A stretch of DNA of 51,806 bases from contig JAKEFM010000177.1 of assembly GCA_022616055.1 (NCBI GenBank), forward strand, positions 1 to 51,806, written 5' to 3'. The stretch comes from Planctomycetota bacterium. GTDB taxonomy: Bacteria > Planctomycetota > UBA1135 > JAKEFM01. The number at the start of each line of letters is the position of its first letter. Within the stretch, counting starts at the first letter, position 1. A model generated the notes under the pieces. It had not been told where the DNA came from, did no database searches, and worked only from the letters and a program-made list of their open reading frames with translations. A program made the translations under genes and the position numbers. This document shows positions 14,590 to 22,450 of this stretch, piece after piece.

Positions 14590-15399
14590 CTCCGCGCGCT
14601 CGAGGACGGCGCGGCTGAAGTTCGCGGGGTTCATCCGGCCGTAGAGCGCCTCGAGCTCGGCACGGACATCGCTTCCCCCCGTGCGGTCGAGGTGGGCGGT
14701 GAAGGCGGCGGCCTGGTCCGGGAGGAAGCGGAGCGCCAGCTCCCAGAACGCGACCCCGCGGCCGGCGGAGACGAAGGTGTTCCAGAGAGCCCCTTCGCGC
14801 TGGAGGCGCACGGCGGCGTCGCGGCCCGGCTTCTCGACGAATCCGCGGACGGCCCGGGAAGGCGAAGCTCCTCCCGGCACGAGTCCCTCGCCGGGGAGGA
14901 TCCACCCGTACTCGGTCTCGGGCTCCTCGGGCTCGACGCCGAGGAGGGCGACCCCGGAGGGCGCGAGGTCGGCGGACCCGACGGCGTCCCCGACCGCGTC
15001 GAGGAAAGGCCCGGCGTGGCGGACGTGGTGGTCGGCGGGGAAGAAGACGACCCGGGCGTCGGGATCGCGGACGAGGATTCGCGAGAGCGGGAAGAGGAGC
15101 CCCGGGCCCGTGTCGAGGTTCCTCGGCTGGAGGGCGAGATCGATGCCGGGGTAGGCACGGAGCTGCCGTCGAGCGAGGAACTCGTGGTTCCTCCCGGCGA
15201 CGACGACGGTCCGCCGGAGAGGGAAGAGCGGGGCGATCCGATCCATCGTCTGCTGGAGGAGCGAGCGCTCGTCGCCGAGCCGGGCGAACTGCTTCGGGAT
15301 GTCGAAGCCGTAGAGGGCGCGCGTCAGGCGGGAGAGCCGCGTCCCCTCCCCGCCCGCGAGCACGACCGCCCACAGGTGCGCACGTTCGTCGGTGCTCAT
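14425..15399 (-). CDS. Mannose-1-phosphate guanylyltransferase-like sugar nucleotidyltransferase
   Basis: The 324-residue protein begins with the pyrophosphorylase signature VVLAGGEGTRLSRLTR and the substrate-positioning PKQF. DHHV, EYGWILPGEG, FVEKPGRD and WNTFVSAGR follow, in the order found in ManC/GMP enzymes that make GDP-mannose from GTP and mannose-1-phosphate. It lacks the C-terminal phosphomannose-isomerase domain of bifunctional ManC, so it is a monofunctional type. The exact sugar is not proven by sequence. The ATG at 15399 has GGAG a few bases upstream and starts just before the conserved motif. The last 54 codons are duplicated at 10620. Confidence 0.87.
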   Translation of the reverse strand: MSTDERAHLWAVVLAGGEGTRLSRLTRALYGFDIPKQFARLGDERSLLQQTMDRIAPLFPLRRTVVVAGRNHEFLARRQLRAYPGIDLALQPRNLDTGPGLLFPLSRILVRDPDARVVFFPADHHVRHAGPFLDAVGDAVGSADLAPSGVALLGVEPEEPETEYGWILPGEGLVPGGASPSRAVRGFVEKPGRDAAVRLQREGALWNTFVSAGRGVAFWELALRFLPDQAAAFTAHLDRTGGSDVRAELEALYGRMNPANFSRAVLERAEGLAVQPVVGSGWRDWGSPDRVFRSLAGTPALRRLLDRLSRRSETAEWLPAALPA

Positions 15400-15496
15400 G
15401 GACTCCACCTCGGGGGACGTGGGCTTCACGGGGTCCGGGCCCGCGTCGGTGCGGCCCGAATCCGGAAGCCTCGGATCGAGCGCCGACCTAGATGCC

Positions 15497-15529
15497 CGCC
15501 CCCGGACCCAGGTTTCGGGTCCGGGGGCG
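15497..15529 (-). terminator. Strong hairpin downstream of the SMP-30 gene
   Basis: A perfect 13-bp inverted repeat (CGCCCCCGGACCC and its complement) encloses a seven-base loop (AGGTTTC). It lies in the 244-base gap after the SMP-30 stop and before the nucleotidyltransferase start. No T-run follows on the minus strand. It is the most stable simple hairpin I saw in the window. Confidence 0.6.
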
Positions 15530-15643
15530 AGCGCCCCCCTGTCTCTCCGACTTCCAGAGCCGGACGCCCGCCCGGGGCGAACGGATCGGGCGGAAACGGG
15601 GGGAGCCGTCCGAGAGCTCGGGCGACCTGGCGCCTCGCCCCCT

Positions 15644-17266
15644 TCAGGGCTGCTTGCGCGTCGAAGCCTCGGCCGGACCGGCCGGAGTCAAGCGGAGCCG
15701 GTAGAGCCCGGTCCGCGCGGTGAGGTAGAGCGTCCGGCCGTCGGCGTCTCCCCAGGCGAAGTTCGCCGGAGGCTCGGGCGTCCGGACCGTGCCGAGGTGC
15801 TTCGCCTCGGGGGAGATCACCCACAACCCTCCCGGGCCGGACACGAAGAGGTTCCCCGCGCGATCGACCTTGATCCCGTCGAGGGCCTCGGGCTCGGGGG
15901 CGGAGCCCATGTCGAAGAAGACGCGACCGTCGGCGAGGGAGCCGTCGGGGTTCGGGGCGTAGCGCATGACGACCTTCTTCTTCTCGTCCCAGTTCGTGAC
16001 GTAGAGGAAGCGCTCGTCCGGGGAGAAGGCGAGGCCGTTCGGGCCGGCGAGGTCGGTCGAGACGAGGAGGAGCCGGCCCTCCTTCAGGCAGTAGACGCCG
16101 GAGTGGGCCTGCTCGCGCCGGGGGTCGTCGTGAAACTTCGGAAGTCCGAAGGGGGGATCGGAGAGGTAGAGCGCGCCGTCCGAACGGTAGACGAGGTCGT
16201 TCGGGCTGTTGAGGCGCTTTCCCTCGTAGCGGTCGGCCAGGACCGTGAGGACGCCGTTCTTCTCGAGGCGGGTCACCCGTCGGTTCCCGTGCTCGCAAAT
16301 CGTCAGCCGGTTCTCCCGGTCCAGAGCGAGGCCGTTCGAGCCGGGCTGGCCGTACTCCCCGGCGTCGAGCCCCGCGTAGCCGCTCTTCGTGCGGAACACG
16401 GAGAGCTCCCCGTCGGGAGTCCAGCGGTAGATCCGGTTGTCGTTCGGGTCGCTGAAGAGGAGGTGGCCGTCGGGGTGCCAGACCGGCCCCTCCGTGAAGG
16501 AGAAGCCCTCGGCGAGCTTCTCGAGCCTGGCGGAGGGGGGAACCACGGCGTCGAAGGCAGGGTCGAGCCGGTCGGTCCTCGCCGCGACGGTCGGGAACGG
16601 GCGGTGCGCCTGGAAGAAGTCGAGGGTCGCGGAGCGGATCCAGATGAAGTTCCCCGGCGGGTCGGAGAGGGGAGCGTTTGCCGTGAAGACCGCCAGGTGC
16701 ACGGTCTGGCCGGGCCGGACGTCGCGGGCCGCGACGACTCGATTGGGCGCGTTCCATCCGCCGACCACTGGGCCGCCGCGCTGTCCGAGGACGAGGGGGA
16801 GGCGTCCCTCGACCCAGACCTCGGCGTAGTCGTCGACGACGATCTCGAGGAGGACGGTCGACCCCGTCGGGTCGAGGCCCCCGACCTTCTCGGGGACGGT
16901 GAACCGGAATCGGTACCAGGCGAAGGAGAGTCTCCCCTTCGAACGCCGTCCCTCGAGGGTGGAGGGGTCGAGGACCTCCCACGAGGAGTCGTCGAAGTCC
17001 GCGGCACCCGCCTTCGGCTCGACGTCGCGGGTCCTGGTCGGCGCCCCGGAGGGCTTGAGGTCGGGCCCCGGGGCCCGGTGGTCGACCTCGACGATCCGGG
17101 CCTCCGAGAAGCGCCACTCGCCCCGGACGAGCGCGACCCCCTCGCGGGTGCGCAGGTCGACGATCGCGTCGGGACGGCGCGCGAAGGGGTCGAAGGCGGA
17201 TTGGGCCGCCGCGCCCCCTGCGAGGGCGGGGAGCGCGGCGGCGAGGAGGGGGAGGCTGCGGCGCAT
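15644..17266 (-). CDS. Exported SMP-30/gluconolactonase-like protein with N-terminal sugar-binding-like domain
   Basis: The 540-residue protein has a signal peptide (MRRSLPLLAAALPALAGGAAAQ). Residues about 30-220 resemble the jelly-roll domains of glycosidases (FAWYRFRFTVP, VDDYAEVWVEGRLP, NRVVAARDVRPGQTV). From about 235 there is an SMP-30/gluconolactonase propeller: GFSFTEGPVWHPDGHLLFSDP, GSNGLALD, RLNSPNDLVYRSDGALYLSDPPFG, GPNGLAFSPDERFLYVTNW and EALDGIKVDRAGNLFVSG. Such enzymes hydrolyse sugar lactones using a divalent metal. It is the last gene of a minus-strand cluster with a GlcG-cupin protein (14 bases upstream) and a DM13-like protein. It may act on lactones produced by the nearby GMC oxidoreductase, although that enzyme lacks a signal peptide. 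Confidence 0.88.
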   Translation of the reverse strand: MRRSLPLLAAALPALAGGAAAQSAFDPFARRPDAIVDLRTREGVALVRGEWRFSEARIVEVDHRAPGPDLKPSGAPTRTRDVEPKAGAADFDDSSWEVLDPSTLEGRRSKGRLSFAWYRFRFTVPEKVGGLDPTGSTVLLEIVVDDYAEVWVEGRLPLVLGQRGGPVVGGWNAPNRVVAARDVRPGQTVHLAVFTANAPLSDPPGNFIWIRSATLDFFQAHRPFPTVAARTDRLDPAFDAVVPPSARLEKLAEGFSFTEGPVWHPDGHLLFSDPNDNRIYRWTPDGELSVFRTKSGYAGLDAGEYGQPGSNGLALDRENRLTICEHGNRRVTRLEKNGVLTVLADRYEGKRLNSPNDLVYRSDGALYLSDPPFGLPKFHDDPRREQAHSGVYCLKEGRLLLVSTDLAGPNGLAFSPDERFLYVTNWDEKKKVVMRYAPNPDGSLADGRVFFDMGSAPEPEALDGIKVDRAGNLFVSGPGGLWVISPEAKHLGTVRTPEPPANFAWGDADGRTLYLTARTGLYRLRLTPAGPAEASTRKQP

Positions 17267-17280
17267 GGTGGGAGCGGGGT

Positions 17281-18120
17281 TCAGAGGACCTTGACGACGT
17301 AGTAGGTGAGCGGGCCGCCGACCTCCTTGAACCAGTGGGGCATCCCGGCGGGGACGACGACGACGTCCCCCTTCGCGATGCGGCGGGAGTCCCCGTTCTG
17401 GATCGAGGCACCGCGGATCTCCCCGGGGGAGATCGTCCTCCCCTCGACGACCGTCCCGCCGGTGACGAGGGTCGCGGTCCCGTCGAGGACGTAGAGGATG
17501 TCCGTCTCGCGCTCGTGGACCTCGGGCACGCCGGGGGCGTCGCGGCGGCTCGCGTGGATCTTGTAGGCGGGGACCTCGAGCAGAGGCTCCCCCTTGGCGA
17601 AGGCGGCGGCGACCGCCCTGCTCTCGAGGTAGGTGACGCCGGCGGGAGCCGCGGCGACCGCGCCCTCGACGGCCCTGGCGCCGATCACGGCGTAGTCCTC
17701 GTCCTGCTGCGCGCTCGAGGCGCCGCTCACGCCGATCGCCCCGACGATCTCGCCGCCGACGCGGATGGGGACGCCCCCCTGGAGCGGCGTGAAGAGGGAG
17801 TCGGGAAGGGTGACCATCGCGGTCCGCCCGTTCTTGATGACGTCCTCGAAGAACTTCGTCTCCTTCCGGAAGAGCGCGGCGGTCCGCGCCTTGCCGATCG
17901 AGACGGTCGATCCCGCGGCGAAGGTCCCGTCGAGCCGCTCGAGGCAGAGGAGGTTCCCCCCCTCGTCGACGACGGCGACCGCGCTGCCGGTGCCGTTCTT
18001 CCGGGCCTCGGCGTGAACGGCCTCGACGGCCTTCTTCGCTCCCTCGAGGGTGAGGGACTTCTTCATCGCGACTTCGCCGGGGGCGGCGGAGAGAGGGAGG
18101 AGGAGGGCGAGCGAGAGCAT
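17281..18120 (-). CDS. GlcG/HbpS-like (DUF336) protein fused to a cupin domain
   Basis: The 279-residue protein has a short signal peptide (MLSLALLLPLSAAPGE). A GlcG/DUF336 domain follows (about 20-155; LEGAKKAVEAVHAEARK, VAVVDEGGNLLCLERLDG, GGVPIRVGGEIVGAIGVSG and QDEDYAVIGA). This fold is found in haem-binding and glycolate/glycerol-associated proteins. A cupin barrel fills about 185-279, with metal motif 1 in VHERETDILYVLDG and motif 2 in PAGMPHWF. A natural fusion of these two folds is uncommon to my knowledge. The ATG at 18120 has AAGGAG eight bases upstream. It lies 29 bases after the DM13-like gene and 14 before the lactonase gene. The ligand is unknown; a periplasmic sensor or small-molecule binding role is inferred. 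Confidence 0.85.
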   Translation of the reverse strand: MLSLALLLPLSAAPGEVAMKKSLTLEGAKKAVEAVHAEARKNGTGSAVAVVDEGGNLLCLERLDGTFAAGSTVSIGKARTAALFRKETKFFEDVIKNGRTAMVTLPDSLFTPLQGGVPIRVGGEIVGAIGVSGASSAQQDEDYAVIGARAVEGAVAAAPAGVTYLESRAVAAAFAKGEPLLEVPAYKIHASRRDAPGVPEVHERETDILYVLDGTATLVTGGTVVEGRTISPGEIRGASIQNGDSRRIAKGDVVVVPAGMPHWFKEVGGPLTYYVVKVL

Positions 18121-18149
18121 GGCGGCGTCTCCTTTCGGGGAGGGGGGGG

Positions 18150-18896
18150 CTAGCGGACGGCCGAGTCGAAGGCGGCCTCGCCGAGGTTCGTCTCCGCGAA
18201 GGCGCACCACATCTGGACCTTGGCGACGTCGGGGACGTGGGACGGGACCGTGATCGTCCGCTGCATCCGGTCCTCCTTGCCGTCCCCCTTCACCTTCACG
18301 CGCTGGAGGAGGTGGGCGTGCCCCGTCGAGTCGACGACCTGCCAGTGGACGTCGGGCGTGTCCGGGGTGACGAAGTCCTCCGAGAGGGCGAGGACGAGGT
18401 TCTCCCCCTCGCGCTTCGCGGTGACCGTCCCCTTGTTCGCCTTGGCGCCCGTGAAGGGCTTGCTCGTTACGGAGAGCGGGGAGGTCTTCGAGGAACCCCT
18501 GTTCATGCTCGCCTGGGTCGCGAGGGGGGACCCGAAGGAGGCCTCGCCGAGGACGACCTGCGCCCAGGCGCACCACATCTGGACCTTCGCGACGTCGCGG
18601 ACGTCGGAGGGGAGGGTGACCGACTTGTTCACCGCGCCTCCCTTGATGGTGAGCTTGTTGAGGAGGTGGGTGTTCCCCTTCGAGTCGACGACCTGCCAGT
18701 GGACGTCGGGGGCTTCGGGCGTCTTGAAGTCGTCGGAGAGGGTGAGGATGTGCTTGCCCCCCTCCGTCGAGTGCGCCGCGGTCCCGCCGTTGACCTTGAT
18801 CCCCTTGAAGGGGCTCGTCGCGTGGTCGAGCGGGGAAGGGGCGGCGGCGAGCGCCGCGACCGGGAAGAGGAGGGCGAGGCGAAACGAGAAGAGCAT
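18150..18896 (-). CDS. Exported tandem DM13-like protein
   Basis: The 248-residue protein has a signal peptide (LALLFPVAALAAAPS) and two similar domains (about 30-130 and 145-248). In each domain the order is: FKGIKVNGGTAA or FTGAKANKGTVTA, DFxTPxxPDVHWQVVDS, DVAKVQMWCA, then LGEAxF. The spacing of the PDVH segment and of the single cysteine in MWCA before GEAxF resembles DM13, a domain proposed to have a redox-active cysteine in electron transfer. The match is weaker than for the protein at 25289. ATG 18896 has GGAGG six bases upstream. It opens the leftward cluster and is divergent from the aquaporin gene. Confidence 0.75.
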   Translation of the reverse strand: MLFSFRLALLFPVAALAAAPSPLDHATSPFKGIKVNGGTAAHSTEGGKHILTLSDDFKTPEAPDVHWQVVDSKGNTHLLNKLTIKGGAVNKSVTLPSDVRDVAKVQMWCAWAQVVLGEASFGSPLATQASMNRGSSKTSPLSVTSKPFTGAKANKGTVTAKREGENLVLALSEDFVTPDTPDVHWQVVDSTGHAHLLQRVKVKGDGKEDRMQRTITVPSHVPDVAKVQMWCAFAETNLGEAAFDSAVR

Positions 18897-19072
18897 GGAG
18901 TTCCTCCGAAAGGGACGGCGCCGGGGCCGCGACGGGCCACCGTCGCGGACGAGGAAACCCGGCGATGCACCCTCCGATGCCGGCGGCCGCCTCCGGTGTC
19001 TCCGGAGGATGGGGGGGGCGGGTAACTCGGGCGCAGACTCCGGCATCGAACGACCCGTCCCCCGCCCGTCGC

Positions 19073-19864
19073 ATGCCCGGCTCCGCTTCTTCCCCCTCCC
19101 TCCCCTGGCGCGAGGCCCTGCTCGAGGCCCTCGGGCTCGGGCTCTTCATGCTCTCGGCCGTTGCCTTCACCGTGCTCCTCGAGTGGCCCGGCTCGAACGT
19201 CCACCAGGCGATCCCCGATCCGCTCGCGCGGCGAGGGCTCATGGGCCTCGCGATGGGGGGAACGGCGATCGGCCTCATCTACTCGCCCTGGGGGAAGCGC
19301 TCGGGCGCGCACCTCAACCCCTCGGTCACCCTGGCCTTCCTCCGGTTGGGGAAACTGGGCCCCGCGCATGCGCTCTCCTACCTCGCCTTCCAGTTCCTCG
19401 GCGGCGTCGCCGGCGTCGGCCTCGCGGCCGCCTTGCTGCGGGGCGCCGCCTCCGACCCCGCCGTCCGGCACGCCGTCACGGTCCCGGGGCCCGCCGGGGT
19501 CGGGGCCGCCTTCGCCGCCGAGGCGACGATCTCCTTCCTCCTCATGTCGGTCGTGCTGCTCGTCTCGAACTCGCGATGGGCGAGGTTCACCGGGATCTGC
19601 GCCGGGCTCCTCGTCGCCACGTACATCACGGTCGAGGCGCCGATCTCGGGGATGAGCATGAACCCCGCCCGGACGGTCGGCTCCGCCGCGGGGGAGGGGG
19701 CGTGGGACGCGCTCTGGATCTACTTCACGGCCCCGCCGCTGGGCATGCTCCTCGCGGCGGAGGCCTACCTGCGCCTGCGCGGCCTGCGGGCCGTCCACTG
19801 CGCCAAGCTCCACCACGATCGGGGCCCCTGCGTCTTCCGCTGCGGCGCGGCCGCGGCGGCGTGA
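19073..19864 (+). CDS. Aquaporin/MIP-family channel with NPS variant motif
   Basis: The 263-residue membrane protein has the two half-helix signatures of the MIP family: HLNPSVTLAF (N82-P83-S84, in place of NPA) and GMSMNPARTVGS (N197-P198-A199-R200, the selectivity-filter arginine). Several hydrophobic segments lie around them. The family passes water, glycerol or other small neutral solutes. The C-terminal tail VHCAKLHHDRGPCVFRCG has three cysteines and three histidines and could bind metal. I chose the ATG at 19073; an upstream ATG at 18965 would add 36 unlikely residues. The GMC gene follows after nine bases. Confidence 0.88.
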   Translation: MPGSASSPSLPWREALLEALGLGLFMLSAVAFTVLLEWPGSNVHQAIPDPLARRGLMGLAMGGTAIGLIYSPWGKRSGAHLNPSVTLAFLRLGKLGPAHALSYLAFQFLGGVAGVGLAAALLRGAASDPAVRHAVTVPGPAGVGAAFAAEATISFLLMSVVLLVSNSRWARFTGICAGLLVATYITVEAPISGMSMNPARTVGSAAGEGAWDALWIYFTAPPLGMLLAAEAYLRLRGLRAVHCAKLHHDRGPCVFRCGAAAAA

Positions 19865-19873
19865 GGACTTGCG

Positions 19874-21436
19874 ATGGAACGCTACGACGTGATCGTGATC
19901 GGGTCGGGAGCGGGCGGAGGGACCCTCACCCACCGGCTGGCCCCTTCCGGGAAGCGCATCCTCCTCCTCGAGCGCGGGGAGTACGTCCCGCGCGAGAAGG
20001 ACAACTGGAACCCGAAGGCCGTCAACGTCGAGGGGAAGTACCAGACGAAGGAGGTCTGGAAGGACCGGGACGGCAAGCCCCTCCACCCCCACACGAACTA
20101 CTGGGTCGGGGGGAACACGAAGTTCTACGGCGCGGCCCTCTTCCGTCTCCGGAGGGAGGATTTCGGGGAGATCCGCCACGCGGGGGGCCTCTCGCCCGCC
20201 TGGCCGATCTCCTACGAGGAGCTCGAGCCGTACTACACCGAGGCGGAGCGGCTCTACCAGGTCCACGGGATGCGCGGGGAGGATCCGACGGAGCCTCCCA
20301 CGAGCGCCCCCTACCCCCACCCTCCCGTCCGCCACGAGCCGCGCATCGCGCAGCTCGCCGAGGACCTCGAGGGGCTCGGCCTCCGCCCCTTCCACACCCC
20401 CCTCGGCGTCATGCTCGACGAGAAGAACCCCCGCGCGAGCCGCTGCATCCGCTGCGAGACGTGCGACGGCTTCCCGTGCCTCGTCTACGCGAAGTCGGAC
20501 GCCCAGGTGGTGTGCGTGGACCCGGCGCTCGCCCACCCGAACGTCACGCTCCTCACCGGGGCCTACGTCTCTCGCCTGGAGACGGACTCCTCGGGCCGGC
20601 AGGTGACCCGAGTCCACGTCGAGCGCGGGGACTCGAGGGAGATCTACGCCGCCGACGTCGTCGTCCTCTCTTGCGGAGCGATCAACTCGGCGGCGCTCCT
20701 CCTGCGCTCGGCGAGCGGCCACCACCCGCGCGGGCTCGCGAACGGCTCGGACGTGGTCGGGCGCCACTACATGGGTCACGTCAACTCCGTCCTCATGGCC
20801 GTCTCGAAGTGCCCCAATCCGACGGTCTTCCAGAAATCGCTCTCCGTGAACGACTTCTACTTCCGCTCGGAGGACTGGGACTTCCCGATGGGACACATCT
20901 CCTTCGTCGGGAAACTCGACGGGGCGACCCTGGCGGCTGGGGCGCCCGCGATCGCGCCGGGCTTCACCCTCGACCTGATGGCGCGTCACTCCCTCGACTT
21001 CTGGCTCACCTCGGAGGACCTCCCGGATCCGGAGAACCGCGTCACGCTCGACCGGGACGGGGGAATCGTGCTCTCCTACCGGCCGAACAACGAGGAGGGG
21101 CACCGGCGGCTGATCGCGAAGCTGAAGGACCTGATGCAGCGCCAGCGCAGGTGCGGCGTCCACGGCCACGAGTGCCACCAGGGCCTCTTCTCGAGGAACC
21201 TCTTCGTCGGGCAGAGGATCCCGCTCGCCGGCGTCGCCCATCAGAACGGGACCGTGCGGTTCGGCCGCGACCCGAGGACCTCGGCGCTCGACGTCACCTG
21301 CCGGACCCACGAGGTGGACAACCTCTACGTCGTCGACGCCTCCTTCTTCCCCTCCTCGGGCGCCGTCAACCCGGCCCTGACGATCATCGCGAACGCGCTG
21401 CGGGTGGGGGACCACCTCCTGGAGCGGATGCGGTGA
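19874..21436 (+). CDS. GMC-family FAD-dependent oxidoreductase
   Basis: The 520-residue protein has an N-terminal FAD-binding motif (VIVIGSGAGGG, residues 7-16). Further along are GGNTKFYGAALFR, a cysteine cluster at about 190-203 (RCIRCETCDGFPC), and the C-terminal VDNLYVVDASFFPSSGAVNPALTI, which covers FAD and holds the active-site asparagine. GMC enzymes oxidise alcohols and sugars; the cysteine-rich form is common in bacterial sugar dehydrogenases. No signal peptide is visible, so it is cytosolic unless carried by a partner. Its stop and the GTG of the next gene overlap as GTGA. It sits in an apparent operon of aquaporin, GMC, VOC protein and glucosidase, suggesting sugar oxidation. Confidence 0.9.
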   Translation: MERYDVIVIGSGAGGGTLTHRLAPSGKRILLLERGEYVPREKDNWNPKAVNVEGKYQTKEVWKDRDGKPLHPHTNYWVGGNTKFYGAALFRLRREDFGEIRHAGGLSPAWPISYEELEPYYTEAERLYQVHGMRGEDPTEPPTSAPYPHPPVRHEPRIAQLAEDLEGLGLRPFHTPLGVMLDEKNPRASRCIRCETCDGFPCLVYAKSDAQVVCVDPALAHPNVTLLTGAYVSRLETDSSGRQVTRVHVERGDSREIYAADVVVLSCGAINSAALLLRSASGHHPRGLANGSDVVGRHYMGHVNSVLMAVSKCPNPTVFQKSLSVNDFYFRSEDWDFPMGHISFVGKLDGATLAAGAPAIAPGFTLDLMARHSLDFWLTSEDLPDPENRVTLDRDGGIVLSYRPNNEEGHRRLIAKLKDLMQRQRRCGVHGHECHQGLFSRNLFVGQRIPLAGVAHQNGTVRFGRDPRTSALDVTCRTHEVDNLYVVDASFFPSSGAVNPALTIIANALRVGDHLLERMR

Positions 21437-22449
21437 GCCTCCCCGCCCTCCCGGTTGTCGCCCTCCTGTCCCTCCTTGCCGCGGGGGAGCCCGCCGTCTC
21501 GGCCGTCGGACCGATCGGCGTCACGGTCGCCGACGTCGACCGGTCGGTCGGCTTCTTCACCGGGGTGCTCGGCTTCGAGAAGGTGTCCGAGGCGGAGGTC
21601 TCCGGTCCCGAGTGGGAGCGCCTGCAGGGGGTCTTTCCCGTCCGCGCCCGCCTCGCGCGCCTGCGACTCGGCGAGGAATCGGTCGAGCTCACCGAGTACC
21701 TCGCCCCGCGAGGGGCGCCGATGCCCCTCGACTCGCGCGGCAACGACCGCTGGTTCCAGCACGTCGCGATCGTCGTGCGAGACATGGAGGCCGCCTACGC
21801 GCTGCTCCGGAAGCACCGGGTCGGCCACGCCTCCTCCGGGCCCCAGCGGCTCCCCGATTGGAACCCGAGCGCGGGCGGCATCGAGGCCTTCTACTTCCGC
21901 GATCCCGACGGCCACTTCCTCGAGCTGATCCAATTCCCCCCCGGCAAGGGGGATCCGAGGTGGCAGCGGCCGACCGGGCGCCTCTTCCTCGGGATCGACC
22001 ACACGGCGATCGTCGTCGAGGACACGGAGGCGAGCCTGCGCTTCTACCGTGACGTCCTCGGGATGCGGGTCGCCGGAGAGAGCGAGAACCACGGCGACGA
22101 GCAGGAGCACCTGAACGGCGTCTTCGGGGCGAGGCTGCGGATCACGGCGCTGCGGGCGGCCTCCGGCCCGGGGATCGAGCTCCTCGAGTACCTCGCCCCC
22201 CGCGACGGCCGGCCGCGGCCGGCCGGCGCGCGGGCGAACGATCTCCTCCACTGGCAGACGGACCTCGTCGCCTCGGACCTGCGCGCCCTCGACGCGCGGC
22301 TCGCGGCGGCGCGCGCGGCGTTCGTCTCGCCGGGCCCCGTCCGCCTGGCCTCCAGCCCCCTCGGGTTCTCCTCCGGACTCCTCGTCGGCGACCCGGACGG
22401 CCACGTCCTGCGGATCGTCGAGAGGAGCGCCTCCTCCGGGAGCCACTGA
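21433..22449 (+). CDS. Exported protein with two VOC (glyoxalase-like) domains
   Basis: The 338-residue protein starts at a GTG that overlaps the GMC stop by four bases, and a signal-peptide-like N-terminus follows ([21 protein letters not shown]). Two vicinal-oxygen-chelate domains follow: about 28-180 ([55 protein letters not shown]) and about 185-335 ([45 protein letters not shown]). The His and Glu at usual VOC metal positions are largely present. These domains serve glyoxalases, dioxygenases and epimerases, so the reaction cannot be named. It is the third gene of the aquaporin-GMC-glucosidase operon. An exported VOC protein is unusual. Confidence 0.85.
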   Translation: MSLPALPVVALLSLLAAGEPAVSAVGPIGVTVADVDRSVGFFTGVLGFEKVSEAEVSGPEWERLQGVFPVRARLARLRLGEESVELTEYLAPRGAPMPLDSRGNDRWFQHVAIVVRDMEAAYALLRKHRVGHASSGPQRLPDWNPSAGGIEAFYFRDPDGHFLELIQFPPGKGDPRWQRPTGRLFLGIDHTAIVVEDTEASLRFYRDVLGMRVAGESENHGDEQEHLNGVFGARLRITALRAASGPGIELLEYLAPRDGRPRPAGARANDLLHWQTDLVASDLRALDARLAAARAAFVSPGPVRLASSPLGFSSGLLVGDPDGHVLRIVERSASSGSH

Positions 22450-22450
22450 C

